Source: Acheta domesticus | Lineage: Eukaryota; Arthropoda; Insecta; Orthoptera; Gryllidae | NCBI GenBank assembly: GCA_031308135.1 | Contig: JAHLJT010000631.1 | Span: 175,295,282-175,359,281, forward strand | Direction of reading: 5' to 3' | Length of the DNA: 64,000 nucleotides | In this document: positions 13,401 to 26,129 of the stretch, piece by piece | Layout of the letters: the number at the start of each line of letters is the position of its first letter | Position numbering within the stretch: the stretch's first letter is position 1 | The notes under the pieces: generated by a model | Seen by the model: the letters and a program-made list of their open reading frames with translations, nothing else | Told to the model about the DNA's origin: nothing | The model's database searches: none | Position numbers and translations under genes: made by a program

Positions 13401-15925
13401 TTCAGAACTTGAAGCTGTCAAAATTTATCTTGAGTGATGTTCTACAATTGTCTTGTATTTCATAATAGTAAATATGTTCATTTTTATAATTGGCAACTAA
13501 ACAATTAACTAAACCCAACTTCTTCAATTACTTCATGTGTCCATTTTCAAATGTTATGTCCTTAAATACGAGATAACATTTCTACATTTATTGAGCAACT
13601 CAATTGTACAGATCAGTAAAACCCAAAGTTGTAAGGTGGTCGCAGAAGATGTAAAATAAACTCACCCAGATTCTTCGTAGAATCAGCAACCTTAGCTTTC
13701 TTCTTGGGAACCACGGTGAGGCGTCGTGGGACTCCTGAAGGAGTTGGTTCCCCTGTGTCACTCAGCCTCACCTGGCTACGAAGTTGGTACCTTCTCACAG
13801 GCTGTGGCTGGTCTACAAGGAAATCAAAGTAACTATAGTTGTCCATTTCCCATATGAAAATTTGATACTTATTTACTATAGTTTGAAATATACCTGAAGT
13901 TGCTGAACTTGCAGCAGCAGTTGTAGTAGTGGTAGTGGTGGTAGTAGTAGCAGCAGCTGCAGGAGGAGCTTGTAGCGAGAGATGAGAGGTTGCTTCAGCA
14001 GTCAGATCTCTCTTTCGACCACGTCCGTAACACTTGACTGATGACTGAGTGCCAGGTGTAGAGCGAGCTGTGTTACTAGAAGTTGAATAAGTTTTAACAC
14101 TGCTTGGACTGTTTTTCACGTAGATTGACTCCCAGCTGTTGTTAGTGGAATTGCTGCTGGAAGCAGAAGTGGGTATGTTATTATTTCCGTTTCGCTTGCG
14201 GAACTCTTTGCTAGACTGATACTGTTTCTTGATAGCACCCTTTTCAGAATTGTCTGGAGTATTAGTAGAAGTGTTACTATTTTCTCCTCTTTTATGGAAA
14301 GGTGAACACCCAGACCAGACACTGGACTGTGAAGTATTGCAAGTTTTACGGGTGTAAATATAAGATGATGCTGAAACTGCTGGTTTCCTTGTTGGTTTAG
14401 TAGTCTGTATTTGACTTGAAAGTGATCCGCTGTCGTCACCTGTAGCAGATGTGACTGAACTAGATCTTGAAGATCTTCCGTTTGATTTACTTCCACGCTC
14501 AGGGGCAGATAGGTTTTGCTGATCTGAATCTACAAACACTTTGGTCTTGGAAGCAATGCTGTGCCGAGTTGATGTACGAGTACTTGGAACTGAAGTAGAA
14601 TTCGCAGTTTTGGTGTAGTTTTTGCTGCTGCCCCCACCACCCCCACCCCGGCCACCCCTTCGTGCTGCCGCAGCTGTCTTGCCACTGCTGTTATCAATTT
14701 TGGCTTCAGGGGCGTGTGAGCCCCGCAGCACAGAAGAGGGTGGCTGGTTGGGGCAGCTGCTGTTGTTGCTATTGGTGCGTGATCGGGTAGAGCCAGACAC
14801 ACTACTGTTTCGTCTACTTTCAACACCAGAGTCAAGCAAAAGCAAGTCTTCCCCTTCCTCCACAGCTGAAAGGCGATTGAGTCTATGGTCTACTGGGGGA
14901 GTGGCCGTTTCTCGGCTGGATGTGCTCAGTCGGCAGGAGCCTCTTTTAACACCCTCTCGCGACGATGTTCCACGAGAGCCTGTACAAGTATACAAGTTTG
15001 TCTACTCAAAATAATAAGAATAAAGAACTTCAAAAGTACTTTCCTCTGTATCACACATACAAATTTAACCTTATCACACTGACCATTTAGAATAATACAA
15101 TTCACCTGGCTCAGCTATGAATAATCTAATATTTCACAGGTAAGGTCAAGTCCGAGGTAACGTTAGTTTCATGTCACGTCAGCAACAGAAAGGGCAATCG
15201 TGAATGTGAATTTTTAAAACCCTTTTGACTATTGTATATCTCCTAATCTGAATGTTAGTGTCCGTTTAATTACAAAACTTGGAGAATGGCAGATCAATAA
15301 ACCTGATCAAATACAACTGCAAACAAATGCAACATACTTGACATAAATAGGCAAACAATGTAATCTATCTAAAAAATTCTTTTCAGATTTTCTGAACACG
15401 TACCTTTCTTCTGACCAATTGTGGGCAAGCTGCTGGAAGAATTCCCTGATGCAGCCGTACCGATTTTCCTGTTCTTGCTCTGAGATTTGTGACCTTTTGG
15501 GTTACAGTGATTGTGATAATGAGAGGGAACGTCTAGAGCATACAGGTCTTCGTCGTCTGTGTCCAATTCGTCCACGGGTACCAAAGAAGAATTAGAGCTG
15601 GTACGAAACCTTTTACCACCTGATGATGACCAATGTTTAGAAGATGTGTTAAGACGCTTCCTCGAGCCACACGCTTGGGATTTACCTCTGAAAGCAAATT
15701 ACAATCAAAATTTTACATCTAGAAAAAGAATGATTTTGTGTTCATTGTAATTGAATCTAGGTATGAAACCATTCTGACAGTATTGACTTATGAACTCACC
15801 TAGCCGTGTTACTGGTGCCGGCCCCAGCTGTCTCGAGAAGCGTTACAGACCCCCCGGGAACAGAGTTAGGTTGCTTGGCCATAGACGCAAAGCATGAGCT
15901 CAGGCATGCCACAATCAAACTAGGC
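6486..15925 (-). CDS. TRIP12: TRIP12 / circadian-trip-like HECT E3 ubiquitin ligase, 5' part (six exons)
   Basis: Six minus-strand exons (15800-15925 with ATG at 15882, 15404-15687, 13894-14979, 13666-13812, 9902-10055, 6486-6694) have GT..AG borders, and the phases agree at every junction (83, 367, 1453, 1600, 1754, 1963 coding nt). They give about 654 codons with no stop. The N-terminus reads M-A-K-Q-P-N-S-V-P-G-G-S, matching the TRIP12 start pattern (M-x-x-R-P-N-x-x-P-G-G-S), followed by TAGA. The rest is Ser/Thr/Gly-rich and basic, like the disordered N-terminal region of TRIP12. That region precedes the armadillo-like, WWE and HECT domains, which must lie beyond base 1 because no further exon is visible below 6486. 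In the known family the protein is a nuclear ubiquitin ligase acting in ubiquitin-fusion degradation and chromatin/DNA-damage control. The assignment rests on the N-terminus and general composition, so another long disordered nuclear protein remains possible. Confidence 0.62.
6695..9901. other. TRIP12-like intron
   Basis: AT-rich; only the (GA)n(TG)n microsatellite stands out. Confidence 0.55.
7416..7463. repeat. (GA)n then (TG)n microsatellite
   Basis: A short GAGAGAGAGAG run followed by about sixteen TG units, in a TRIP12-like intron. Confidence 0.92.
9902..10055 (-). CDS. TRIP12: TRIP12-like coding exon, Ser/Gly-rich
   Basis: The acceptor is CCCAACAG|CCAGTGG and the donor AGCAGCAG|GTAAGA. 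This 154-nt, GC-rich island in very AT-rich sequence encodes a Ser/Gly-rich segment followed by LVRRSTRSKPTTG. It joins the previous exon in phase 1 and leaves in phase 2. The sharp GC contrast with its flanks supports a real exon. Confidence 0.6.
10056..13665. other. TRIP12-like intron
   Basis: AT-rich, no repeats or open frames with recognisable products. Short open frames here are chance. Confidence 0.55.
13666..13812 (-). CDS. TRIP12: TRIP12-like coding exon with basic motif
   Basis: The acceptor is CCTTGTAG|ACCAGCC and the donor AATCTGG|GTGAGT. It is 147 nt, phase 1 to 1, so skipping it would keep the frame. It encodes a basic segment with RRYQLRSQVRL and VPKKKAKV, the latter resembling a monopartite nuclear localisation signal. 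Read-through at its donor would reach a stop at 13613. Confidence 0.63.
13894..14979 (-). CDS. TRIP12: TRIP12-like large coding exon with homopolymer tracts
   Basis: The acceptor is TGTACAG|GCTCTC at 14979 and the donor ACTTCAG|GTATAT at 13894 (1,086 nt, phase 1 to 1). The 362-codon exon is dominated by Ser, Thr, Asn and Arg. It holds a Gly run (RRGGRGGGGGG, about 14635-14665) and an Ala-Thr-Ala run with about ten Thr (13915-13965), both from trinucleotide repeats in the DNA. Basic clusters such as GRGRKRDL fit a nuclear protein. The long open frame on the opposite strand here is a compositional shadow. Confidence 0.65.
15404..15687 (-). CDS. TRIP12: TRIP12-like coding exon, basic/serine-rich with acidic patch
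   Basis: The acceptor is TTTCAG|AGGTAAA and the donor GAAAG|GTACGTG. It carries an Arg/Lys/Ser-rich stretch (GSRKRL, SGGKRFRTSS) that could be a nuclear localisation signal. An acidic patch DELDTDDEDLY, a His-rich run (SHYHNHCN) and a Lys/Ser-rich end (SQSKNRK) follow. It enters in phase 2 and leaves in phase 1. Confidence 0.65.
15800..15925 (-). CDS. TRIP12: TRIP12-like exon with 5' UTR end and start codon
   Basis: The acceptor is AACAG|GCCTAG at 15925 and the donor GCTAG|GTGAGT at 15800. The ATG at 15882 starts the frame that stays open through the next five exons, so 15883-15925 is 5' UTR. It encodes 27 codons plus two bases, beginning MAKQPNSVPGGS. The exon is GC-richer than the intron around it. 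Confidence 0.65.
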
Positions 15926-17689
15926 CTGTTAAAACAACCATTTCTAAATAATTGCACACCATAAATCAAAGGCACTTTAAAAATTATATAGTGGCATTTT
16001 AAATGGAATAACAAACTGAATGATCCTTCTCAATTTACTGAAGATAAAACAGGAAGGATTTTGTCAGTTTCACACCATGTTTTGCTCTATCAAAGAATAA
16101 ACGATACAACGCACAACTTCATAAAAACGAACAATCAATCTGTGTAGATATTCTAACTATTATATTTAAAAAAAGAACTAAGCAGTCTGTTTCAACTGAA
16201 CTACCTACTTAAATCTGGATCTTTCAGAAAGACAAGATTTATTACTAATGATAATTTGGGGGGGGGGAGTGCAGTTTCATGAAAAATATCAAGCAATTTC
16301 AACAAAAGACAAGGCATCCTTTACACAGATTCATTAAACTTATAAGAAATGTTCAGTAAAATTTTAAATTGTAATGTTTTCAATGCTAATAAACTTAAAA
16401 CAAAATGGCTTCCATCTTAAAAAAATAAACAAAACATTTGTGAATGAAACCAAATCTAGCAAGTAGGTATTCTACTTCATGACTCATCAATAATGTTATA
16501 TTGATTATGAGCAACTACACCTTTGACATCTAATTTTGCAACATCACAATACCTTCAACATTTAAAAAAATAATATTGAGAGGAAATACTCTTATTAACG
16601 AAAATACCATTTCACTATTTAAAGTTACATTCTCTTCTAAAATTCATAAGAAAATTTGTGATGTACCCTGAGCTGTTTTGCAACAAAATTCTGAGCTGAA
16701 AAAAACAACTCAAGAGTACTTTGGTAAAAATTAAGTATATTTGATTTAAATTCAATAGCATATTTCCAAAGTACTCAAGATTACAAATGCAAACTATTTC
16801 TGTTTATATACCTTTAATATTTTACGATCAGCCTATGTTGGTGTGCAAGTGCTTACTAGTTGATGAAATGAAATATGAGAAGGAAGAAGCTACACTATCC
16901 CTTAGCAATTACATCAAAACTACTGGTATAATAATTATAAAACAACTTTCAATTGTTTCAATATTTTATTTGTGGAGTATTACGAATGAGAAATTAAGGT
17001 TCTAATGTCACAAATGACCTTTAAAAACAATCTTGCTATGTATAAATTAACAATCACTACACAAATCTATTTCTGCAGAGGTATATACAATATTGCATGC
17101 ATTAACTACTTCATGTTATCCGTTTCTCACAACCTTTTAAAGTTACAAAAGTTTTTAGTAAGATAAATCTTTTCCACAAAAATCTTGCACAAATTAATTG
17201 AAACATGCATATCATCCTTGCTACCCAGTCTTGTCACAAATGTTTGGTATTTTACTCTACAATTCACTGGCACGCTGAATTTTTTCATCTCCTACTTTTT
17301 CTGCGGATTCAGAACTTTAAATACATATTATTCAGCTTTGAACAAAAACTTAAGAAATTCAAGGAAACATTCAACTACAGAAGAAATTACATTCCATGTT
17401 TTGTGTAACATAACACCACCTGAATTACACAAGCGCTTGCAGATTACAAGCAGAAAAACTGAAAAATGTTACATGTACTGCAAATACATTAACAATTTAA
17501 TTTTCACCAACCAATTATGAACAATTATTAAGAAACTTTCTCCTGTGAATCAACCAAAACTTCCTTCCCAGGTGTACTGCATTTCATGTCTTGTTAATTA
17601 CACACCAAGAAAATTCGACGACTAAGTCATTCTTCAAAATTAGTATGTAGCAGACTATATAATAATTTTAATTAAATATCCAAAGAAAC
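15926..17689. other. TRIP12-like 5' UTR intron
   Basis: AT-rich with a short G-run at 16259-16268. No coding signal. Confidence 0.5.
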
Positions 17690-18300
17690 AAAAATTAATT
17701 ACCGACTACAACGGTTTCGCTAATCGGGCGTGAATCGCAGTTCCGCAAGTTCTTTGTGCATCATGATGCGAGATGATCTTCCGAAACATTTTCACACATA
17801 TTTAAGCAAATAATCATCAACTGGGTTAATATCGCATTCTATTTCTGTCAGTGCTTGATGTAGTGCCAGCCAGTCAACAACACAAATCGATTATACGCCA
17901 AACGAACTTCGCTGCGTTACACCACCGATCAACGATTACCAACTCGTCTTACGTTTTCACTTACAACCCAACACTTCACACATTATCAATAACGTCCAAA
18001 ACACGTCAGTAATCCAATTCTAGGTCTCCACAGTAAAAGAAAACATAACGCAGACAAAAGAGACAAGGGCCACCATCATTATGTACTTGCTTCTCATTCG
18101 CCAAGGCCTCGGACACGAGAAACATTTTTACCCTAAAACAAAAGTGTAGTCCATCAAGCAATAAAGCCTACCTCCTTGCGTAATCCGAAATAACGATGGG
18201 GATTTTTCCAGACGCGAGTTGCCAATTTCAGTCTCGAACAGGACCATCCGTTCGTTTATCATTGCTCACAACCCAACCAAAACGCTTCGGAAATGCACTG
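17690..18300 (-). promoter_or_regulatory. probable TRIP12-like promoter and non-coding first exon region
   Basis: This stretch has clearly more CpG and less poly-A/T than its surroundings. It lies about 1.8 kb upstream of the first recognised exon, whose acceptor at 15925 requires an upstream non-coding exon. Candidate minus-strand donors are GTCG|GTAATT near 17702, GGTT|GTAAGT near 17957 and GGAG|GTAGGC near 18172. I cannot choose between them or place a transcription start. Confidence 0.35.
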
Positions 18301-19512
18301 ATTGTGAAAAGGCCCTAGGTCTTAGTAATGGATCCGTGCTCCTTCAAATATAGTCCCATCATCAAATTTCCAGGGAGTAAACCTGAACGAACTTGAAATA
18401 ATGCACATGGAAATTATTACGCAGCGATTTAAATGCATATATCCCTAAACAAATTTGTCCGGCAACGGATGCAGTGCTTGAAAATTCTTCTATTTCACAG
18501 CTGTTCCCTGGCCATCAATACGCACCAGACAACATGCTTCACAGCTGCTGGGCACCATCGATACTGCATATCGATAATAAGGTTCGATGACCACCAAAAT
18601 TTATTTTGTAGGGGAGGAGGTTCATCATTTTCCTTGCCCCGAAGAAATGCAGGAAAAATTTTCCTCAAATAAAGATTAATGCAAATATTCGTACTACAAA
18701 ACTTGAAAGCATACAAACAATGATTAAACTGTACATTTCCAGTTCGATAAAAGTCGAGAGTTGCAATTTTCCGCGGAGCGGGAAAACAATTGTTAATTCG
18801 CAGAATATTATCCAATATTTCATGAAGTTTGAGTTTATTGATTTCCCACTCTGGACCACTGATGAATTCACTGAATTTCTTAATCACTAAAACGCATCCC
18901 AGAGAAACATCACATGCCGAAAAACAAATATTATCTCCCTATTTTAATTTTTTTCATTCCAAAACATTACATTTTTGAGTTAATTAAATTTTCTAGCAAT
19001 TTCAAGAAATTCATTATGAGAACAAATTCCACTCATGAGACACCTGATGACTGATGCAAATTTTCAAAATATCATTTTTTTATGAAAGTTTAAATTTATT
19101 TTTTTCATAATTTGAATCACTTTTTGTGGCAGTCAAGTGGTCCTTTTTTATTTAAATGTTTCCTTGTTTCTTCTACTATTAAAAAAATGTTGATTGAAAC
19201 AAATTCTTAAGATATATAATTTTATGAATGAGATTGAAATAAATAAGTATAAAATATCTGTGCAATAATTGTTATACATATTGAAAATGGGAAATTATGT
19301 TCAATACGGATTCATGTTATGATTGTGTATTATCTACTTTTCTGTCCATAAATAATCTAGCAACACTTTTACATTTTATTAAGAAATAGATACACATTTG
19401 TTTGTGAACAATGGCACCATTTCTATGATGTGGTGTGTGTTTAAATTCCTCTCTGCATTTCGTTTTTACTTTTCTTATTATTAACCTTAATTTAATGTAC
19501 ACTATTTTCATG

Positions 19513-19551
19513 ATGTACAGAACTCATTAACATAATGAGTTCTGTACATCT
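19513..19551. repeat. 18-bp perfect inverted repeat
   Basis: GATGTACAGAACTCATTA, three bases, then its exact reverse complement. No transposon termini or gene lie beside it. Confidence 0.85.
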
Positions 19552-21842
19552 CAAGAAACTGTAATGAATTCCTGAATAAATTCTCTATTCAAAAGTAGAG
19601 AACTAGTCTCTTGAAAAAAAAAATTGTATCTATCAGTCAGTATTTGCAGCTTGTTAAACAATTTTATAGTTTCACCACTTCTCTGTGTGTAAGAGAGGTT
19701 GGAATGTTCTTCTGTGGACTCTATTAATAGCCAGGCTTTTTCTGACTTTAGCTCATAGAAGAGCTTTCTGGTTAAAATCTCTGCTACTTCTTTTGAAACA
19801 CCCACAGATCTACATGAAGTTTCATTCACAATGTGGGCAATAGAATTGAGGCAGTAGATTTTAGAATCATATTATTCACAACTGAAGGAGTACCTAATAA
19901 CATTGTGGACTCCAATCATTGAATAAAAACCTAAAACTCAACTTAAGCTTGAGTTATTTTATTATTTCTACCAATGTTTCATCAACATTATTTTGTTGAG
20001 CTCTTTAGAATATTTTATTATGGCATGAAAAATACCAGTTTTATCTATGCTGGGAAGTGAAGTCACAATTTAGATAATCACATTCCCTCATTCCCTTGAA
20101 AATGTTATGCATCAATAAAAATTCTAACTTCTAAATTTTAAAAATTCGTAAAACTTTCATCATAAAATTTAGAATACTTTAAAATAAATAATATAAAGGT
20201 ATGGTAATAATAAAAATAATATAAATGTAAAGCATTGAATTGGGAAGAATCATATACACACTGTACAGTACCATTTTCAAGATGTACATCACTGTAATTA
20301 TAATAAGGATTAATTCCTGCAAATGAGTGAATGTTCAGTATCAGTTGAACAGTGATGTGTGTGTGTATAATTATTAAATATAATACAAATAAATAAAAAC
20401 CAAACACTAACAAATATAACAAAAGAAGGAGAATGTGCACCATTTGCTACTCCACACTTATCACTTCACTTCATTGCATGCCACTTCACTATTCAATAAT
20501 TTCTACATTACAAGTAAGTGTATGCACTTGACACATGCCTGCACTTTTGTTTGCCTTTCCTTATCCTGAAAATGTCTGTGCACTTTGCTCTACTTATGCT
20601 TTGGAGAACTTCAAATGCATAACTTGCGTAGACTACTCCTGGGGAAAAGTTACTGCTACCTCTGCAGGTAAATTGTTCCAGTCAACAATGATCCTTTTTA
20701 CAAAGCTGAATTTGCCTATATCAGTCCTTTGTGTCTTTTGTTCAATTATGTGTGTGTATGGTCACCAATACATTACAAAACGTTATCAAGACTATAAGCA
20801 TAATATAATGAATATCAGAATTTTGACTTTGCCACCTGGTGTAGACAAATCTTTTGTTCTTTTTCAAACTGTAATGTTAGGCACTGAAAAGGTCATTGAA
20901 ATTATATTGCTGAAAGATCGACATACAAGTATTAGGTAAGTTTGGAAATTTGGTCCCAGAAGGTAAATGGGCAATAGGTTTTTTCCATAAAACTTGTGAT
21001 GGGAATTTCACTTTAACAATTGGGCAGCATTGAAGGACAATGGTGTCTTCCTTAAACAATGTGCCTCATGTGTCAGTGTTGGGGCTTTTGCATACAAATT
21101 TTTTAAATTTTGTAGTGAAAGGTGTCCATAACAACATGGTGTCATCTTGAGTTTATGAAATATCTACAAGTTTGCTGCAAGTACTATCAATATTATAGTT
21201 AATTCAACATGTATTAGAAACATAATAGAACCTTGGAATTTTGCTGCCAGCATGTGTTCTTTTTAAAGTTATAAGTTTGAGTGGATGGCCCAGTTACCCC
21301 CAAAATATTTTTAAAAGGGGGTAAGCTGTTTGGGGTATCTGGGTCTGCCTTAGATCCAGTTACCCCAAGCATCAATGACCATAATTATTGTTAGACATTT
21401 TAATGAAAGATAAGAAACCTGAAAGAGTTAGTAAAAAGCGTAAAAGACTTGTGATAAACAATGAGATTATTATGTCCAAAAAATATTTATTAACAAAAGA
21501 AAATGAATGAAAAGAGAAACAGGAGAATGCAAACATGAAGAATGTCAAACAGGTAGCCAGCAACAAAATTAAAAAGAAGAAATGCAATAATACTGATGAT
21601 GAGACAAGTGAAGAATGTGATCAGTTATCTTTATGTGACTGACAATGATTGAGGTTTTATATGTTATTCTGATTAAGAAATAGATTAACACAATGTGAAT
21701 GCCATTCAAATTGAGATATTGTGTTGTTAAAGTTTACAGTAAATCAAAAGGAAATTTTAGGTTTCACATAGCCAAAATGACTAACCATTTGAAATGTGAT
21801 GTGTTGTATATGAAACATCCTTTTCAAACAATGAAATTTATC

Positions 21843-22215
21843 TAGGGCTGAAAAAAATCATGATTTTTAAAAAAAAATCAAAAACCAAATCAGATTTTTT
21901 TATTTAAATCAGATTTATTTGATTTAAATAAGATTTTTTAAAATTGCATTAGATGTTTTTACTTTAAACCAAAATCTTTAATGATTTATTTATCCTTAAC
22001 TGGTACTTTAAAATAAGAAAAAAATTTATTAAAATCTCAGTTTTTAAATTTGTCATTAAATTGTTATAATGTTATTAAAAAAATAAAGGTACTACATGTT
22101 TGAGGGGTCCGGTGTACCACTGCCCTAACCCACAAAATCTTTAAATTTGATTTACTTATAGTTTCGTTTTACTTATAGTTTTTAAATCACATGATTTAAA
22201 TCATAACACCCTTAA
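21843..22215. mobile_element. possible MITE rich in GATTTAAATC
   Basis: An AT-rich stretch with repeated ATCATGATT/GATTTAAATCA and roughly inverted ends (AGGGCTGAAAAAAATCATG and ATGATTTAAATCATAACACCCTT). Similar GATTTAAATC-rich elements occur as hAT-like repeats in arthropods. No target duplication could be fixed. Confidence 0.35.
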
Positions 22216-22599
22216 TTGAAATGGAAGAAGAATCTTATGTTGCTAAAAAAGATGTAGCCTACAGTAGTTCGAAAGCTGTCAAAGCCTCTTAAAATCAGCT
22301 CTGCTAGATTTAAAGATATGATCAGCTTCACTAATAATATGAGTGACTTATTGAACATTTATTATGATTTTGTTACCTACCTCTGTTATTGTGATTTTAT
22401 AATTATAAGATCGTACTGCATTAGTACTTACTTAAATCTATTTTTTCTTCCCATTTCACCTCTTGTACCATAATAAATTTTGTGATTATTCTAAAAATTG
22501 ACTTAATTTATGATTATTCTAAAAATTGACATAATTAAACCAACTGTTATGATGGTTATCTAGTGGAAACAAAAATAAATATAAGAGCAAAATAGGGCT

Positions 22600-24640
22600 T
22601 CAAAAAATAAACAAGAAGATGTAGAGTATAAAGTGTATCTACTAGAAGACCACAGCATAAGGCAGTTACATTAGAGACAGTTGAATCAGTTCTTGAACAA
22701 CATCACCACATCAGAAAATTAAAAGAACAATGGAGAAACATTAAAGAATCGATAAGAAGAGCAGCGTATGAGGCACTAGGCATTTAAAAAATTAGACAAA
22801 AAAGGAAAACTTTGAAAATATGGAATGATGCAATTGCAGAGGCAGTGCAAGAAAAGAAGGTAGCTTACCTAAATTAACTATAAAGCAGAAATGAGCAGAT
22901 TAAATGATCTACAACCAAAAAAGAAATAAAGCTAAATCATTAGTGAGACAAGCCCATCAGGAATCTTGGGATAGATATGTGAATGTGGTAGAACATGATG
23001 TGTTCAGAAGACAAAGTATAGCCTATAAAGCATTAAAAATGCATGAATTTAGAAGAAACAGATACGGCAAGATTGAAAATAATTTTCGGGAAAGAATGGT
23101 TAGACTACTTTGTAAAACTATGGAGTGGGATTGAAGAAATGTATTCACCGGTTGAAGAAAAAGGAACAAAAGGAAATGTAGATATGTTAGATATGAAAGA
23201 GCTTGATAATGCATTAAAATCCTCAAAAAATAGGAAAGCCTGTGGTCCTGATAGGGTTAACGTAGAATTAATGAAATATGGAGGTATGATACTGAAATTT
23301 CGACTGTTCCACCTAATGAATAAATGCTGGCAAAGATGTACAATACCAGATGAATGGTTAGATTAGTTAATTATTCCATGTTTAAAAAAAGGAGCTCAGA
23401 GTAAATGTTACAACTATAGGGGTTAGTGTCCACTTAACTCATGTTAAAAAGTATAAGCAAAAATTGTGAATAAAAGAATAGCTCCCAATGCAGACTGCAC
23501 TCTTCCCCAGGAACAACAGGGGTTTAGAACAGGTCATTCAACAACAGATGACATATTTACCTTAAAATAAATAATTGAGAAACAAGTTGAATTTAATAGA
23601 GAAACACATTTAGCCTTCATAGATTCTGAAAAGGCATTTGATAATGTCAAAAGATGTAAATTATGAAGCATTATGAGAGAAGATGGGCATCCAAGTCTTC
23701 TAGTACACGTGGTGAAAAGTATGTATGATAATACTAACATTGCAGTAAAATACAATGGATATGTTTCTGGAAGGAGAAATATAAATAAAGGAGTAAGGCA
23801 GGGTAACAGTCTTTCACCAACACTCTTTAACATATATCTGGGATATATAATTAAAAGGTGGAAGACCATGGTGCCCTCAGGAATTCACCTGGGCAAAAAT
23901 ACATTTTTAAATATTCTTATACTTGCTGACAACCAGGTAATCCTGGAGGAAAACGAAGATAATTTGCAAAGATCTATTTTTAAACTGGAGCAAATTTTAA
24001 AGGAGTACAATCTGATAGTATCAGTTAATAAAACCAAAGTAATGGCTTTTAAAGGAAAAGAATTCATAAGGACAAAGATTGTGCTTCAAAGTAATGTTTT
24101 AGAACAAGTGACAAGTTTTAACTACCTAGGTTGTGAAATTACATATGGAAGAGATAGGGATATCACCAGCAAGATCCATAAATTTCAAGCAGTGTGTGGA
24201 ACTATATATAGAACATTTAAAAAGAAAGCACGAAAAGAAACCCTATTAAAATTGTATGGTATTATGGCCCTCTCGGTTTTACTGTATGGATGTAAAACTT
24301 GGGTTCAAAAACAAGAAGATTGTAGGAGGATTGAATCAGCAGAAATGAAAATTTTGAGAGGAGTAAAAGGCTGTACATTAAGAGACCAAATAAAAAGTGA
24401 AAAAATAAGAGAGGAACTAGGGCGGAGAGAAACAGTACATGACAAAATTAAGAAGTACACACAGCAATTGGTGACCCATATTTGAAGTATGCCACAAGAC
24501 AGACTGCCAGTGCAAGCCCTGAATTATAAGCTGCAAGGAAAGAGAAACATTGGAAGATCAAGAATGAGATGGGAAGAGGCTGGAACAGGCAATATGCCTA
24601 ATCCGTAAAGGAAGATGATGATGATGATGGTTATGATGGA
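22600..24640 (+). pseudogene. non-LTR retrotransposon reverse transcriptase, degenerate
   Basis: Plus-strand reading fragments contain the RT blocks in order: RKACGPDRVNVELMKYGG (about 23235), GFRTGHST (about 23525), AFIDSEKAFDN-like (about 23620), GVRQGNSLSPTLFNIYL (about 23790), then LADNQVI where active enzymes have the Y/F-A-D-D box. FNYLGCEIT, LLYGCKTW and a typical C-terminal AEMKILRGVKG segment follow. Stops and frameshifts break the frame. The 3' end near 24607 is followed by (GAT)n, as in RTE-like LINE tails. An isolated dead copy; the clade is not settled. Confidence 0.8.
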
Positions 24641-26129
24641 CTTTTCTTACATCATGGTCTCTAACATCTCTTACAACTCAATTAAGGTGTGGTTCAAATG
24701 ACTTGATGCAGTTTTTTTTATGGTTTACATATTTCTCACCAGGCTCACACAATCCAATTCAAATAACAATAGTTTGTATGAATCCAAGACCTCGATGGTA
24801 CAGTTGCCCCGCTTTCTAGGAATAACTAAGACCATCAGGCTATTTTTTCTTTCAATTTTTAAATTCAAGGAAAATTAAATACAACTTTGGATCTGAATAT
24901 AAAAATTTGAAGACTGTACATTGAATTATCAATAAAAAATACTTTGGATATTAATATAATTTATTGGAGGTTCCTAGTAAAATACAAAGTTATAACTTAC
25001 ATGTTGATGTAAAATCATGGATCAGTTACCTCAACTACAACAGTGTGGATCCAATTAATAATGTAATGCCTTTCACAAGTTTCAGTAATTTATTATTAAT
25101 ATTTATTTGAAGAATTGTATTCCCATAGAGTATGTACTCTTTTGGAGTATTGGTGAAGTTTATAGATCTGTCTTGTGTTGCATGAATGTATTCTTGAGTT
25201 AAATTTATAAGGTGTGTCATTGTTAGGCTCTTGTTAACAATCTTTGGGACTGTGTATATGAATAAATAAAGTAGTGGAAGCTTGTTGAGATTTTTGAATT
25301 TAAATCTACAGAAAATTGTTCCATTTGTGTTTGTTATTGTCCAGAAGATTCTTGTTTATTTTTTAACACTTATATGGAAATATAGTCTCACAGGAACCAA
25401 GTGAAATTGGTTTATGAAATAATGGCTGATATGAGTGGGTGAGAACCTCGACGGTCATATTAGCTTTCTCTCTGATCATCTTCTATCACACGGCGAAGTT
25501 TTGTGTAGTTCTGCTCAAGTGGCTGGTATATAAGGGGCATTTTTGGATATTGTGGCAGTCTGTGAGATCGGCAGTTTCTCTTTCCATATTTTTCGTAGCA
25601 GTATGTGAGACCATTTATTTCTCTTAGTGTTTAAGTGATCTGTGAGACAGATGTTTCCATATATGTTCCTGGGTGGCTTTCTCATATATTTCATATTGTT
25701 ACTTTCAAAATATTGTAATGGATCACCCAATCCATTCTGATGATCCCAGCTCAAGCAGAGAAAAATTTAGTATCCTACTCAAGCTATGCTTTCTGTAAGC
25801 AAACCTATTGAAGGGTCCAGCAGGAACATCACTTTGGACAATTGATTTAGTTCTGCAGAAGTTATTGTTAAACAGATGAAGAGAAAATTAACTTGTTGAG
25901 ACAGTAAAAAAGGACAAAACTGATTCCTGATGAATTCCTTGCTTGCCCACAAAGACCAGTTGTATCAATGCCGTACAGATGTAGAGGATGGAGGAAACTG
26001 TATGGATTTAGACGCAATTTCAATGTTTTACAACAATTAAAAAAGTTTTTCAACAATAACAATGTTTTTCAACAATGTCAAAATTTCAATATTTTTCAAT
26101 TATTTTAATGTTTTTATCATATAAAATGT
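24641..26129. other. intergenic between LINE remnants
   Basis: AT-rich with no recognised gene or element. A 61-codon minus frame at 25035-25220 (IHATQDRSINFTNTPKEYI) could be LINE-derived, but this is not established. Confidence 0.35.

Larger units (their letters stand above)
18301..22599. other. intergenic, no gene recognised
   Basis: AT-rich. It holds the hairpin at 19513 and the GATTTAAATC-rich stretch at 21.8-22.2 kb. A 92-codon minus frame (19551-19829, starting MNETSCRSVGVSKEV) looks protein-like but has no recognised family. Confidence 0.4.

Noticed and set aside
14530..15082. Open frames overlapping the large TRIP12-like exon in other frames, including a Pro/Leu-rich plus-strand frame
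   Set aside because: They are shadows of the GC-rich, repetitive coding exon; only the minus frame has splice sites in phase with neighbouring exons.
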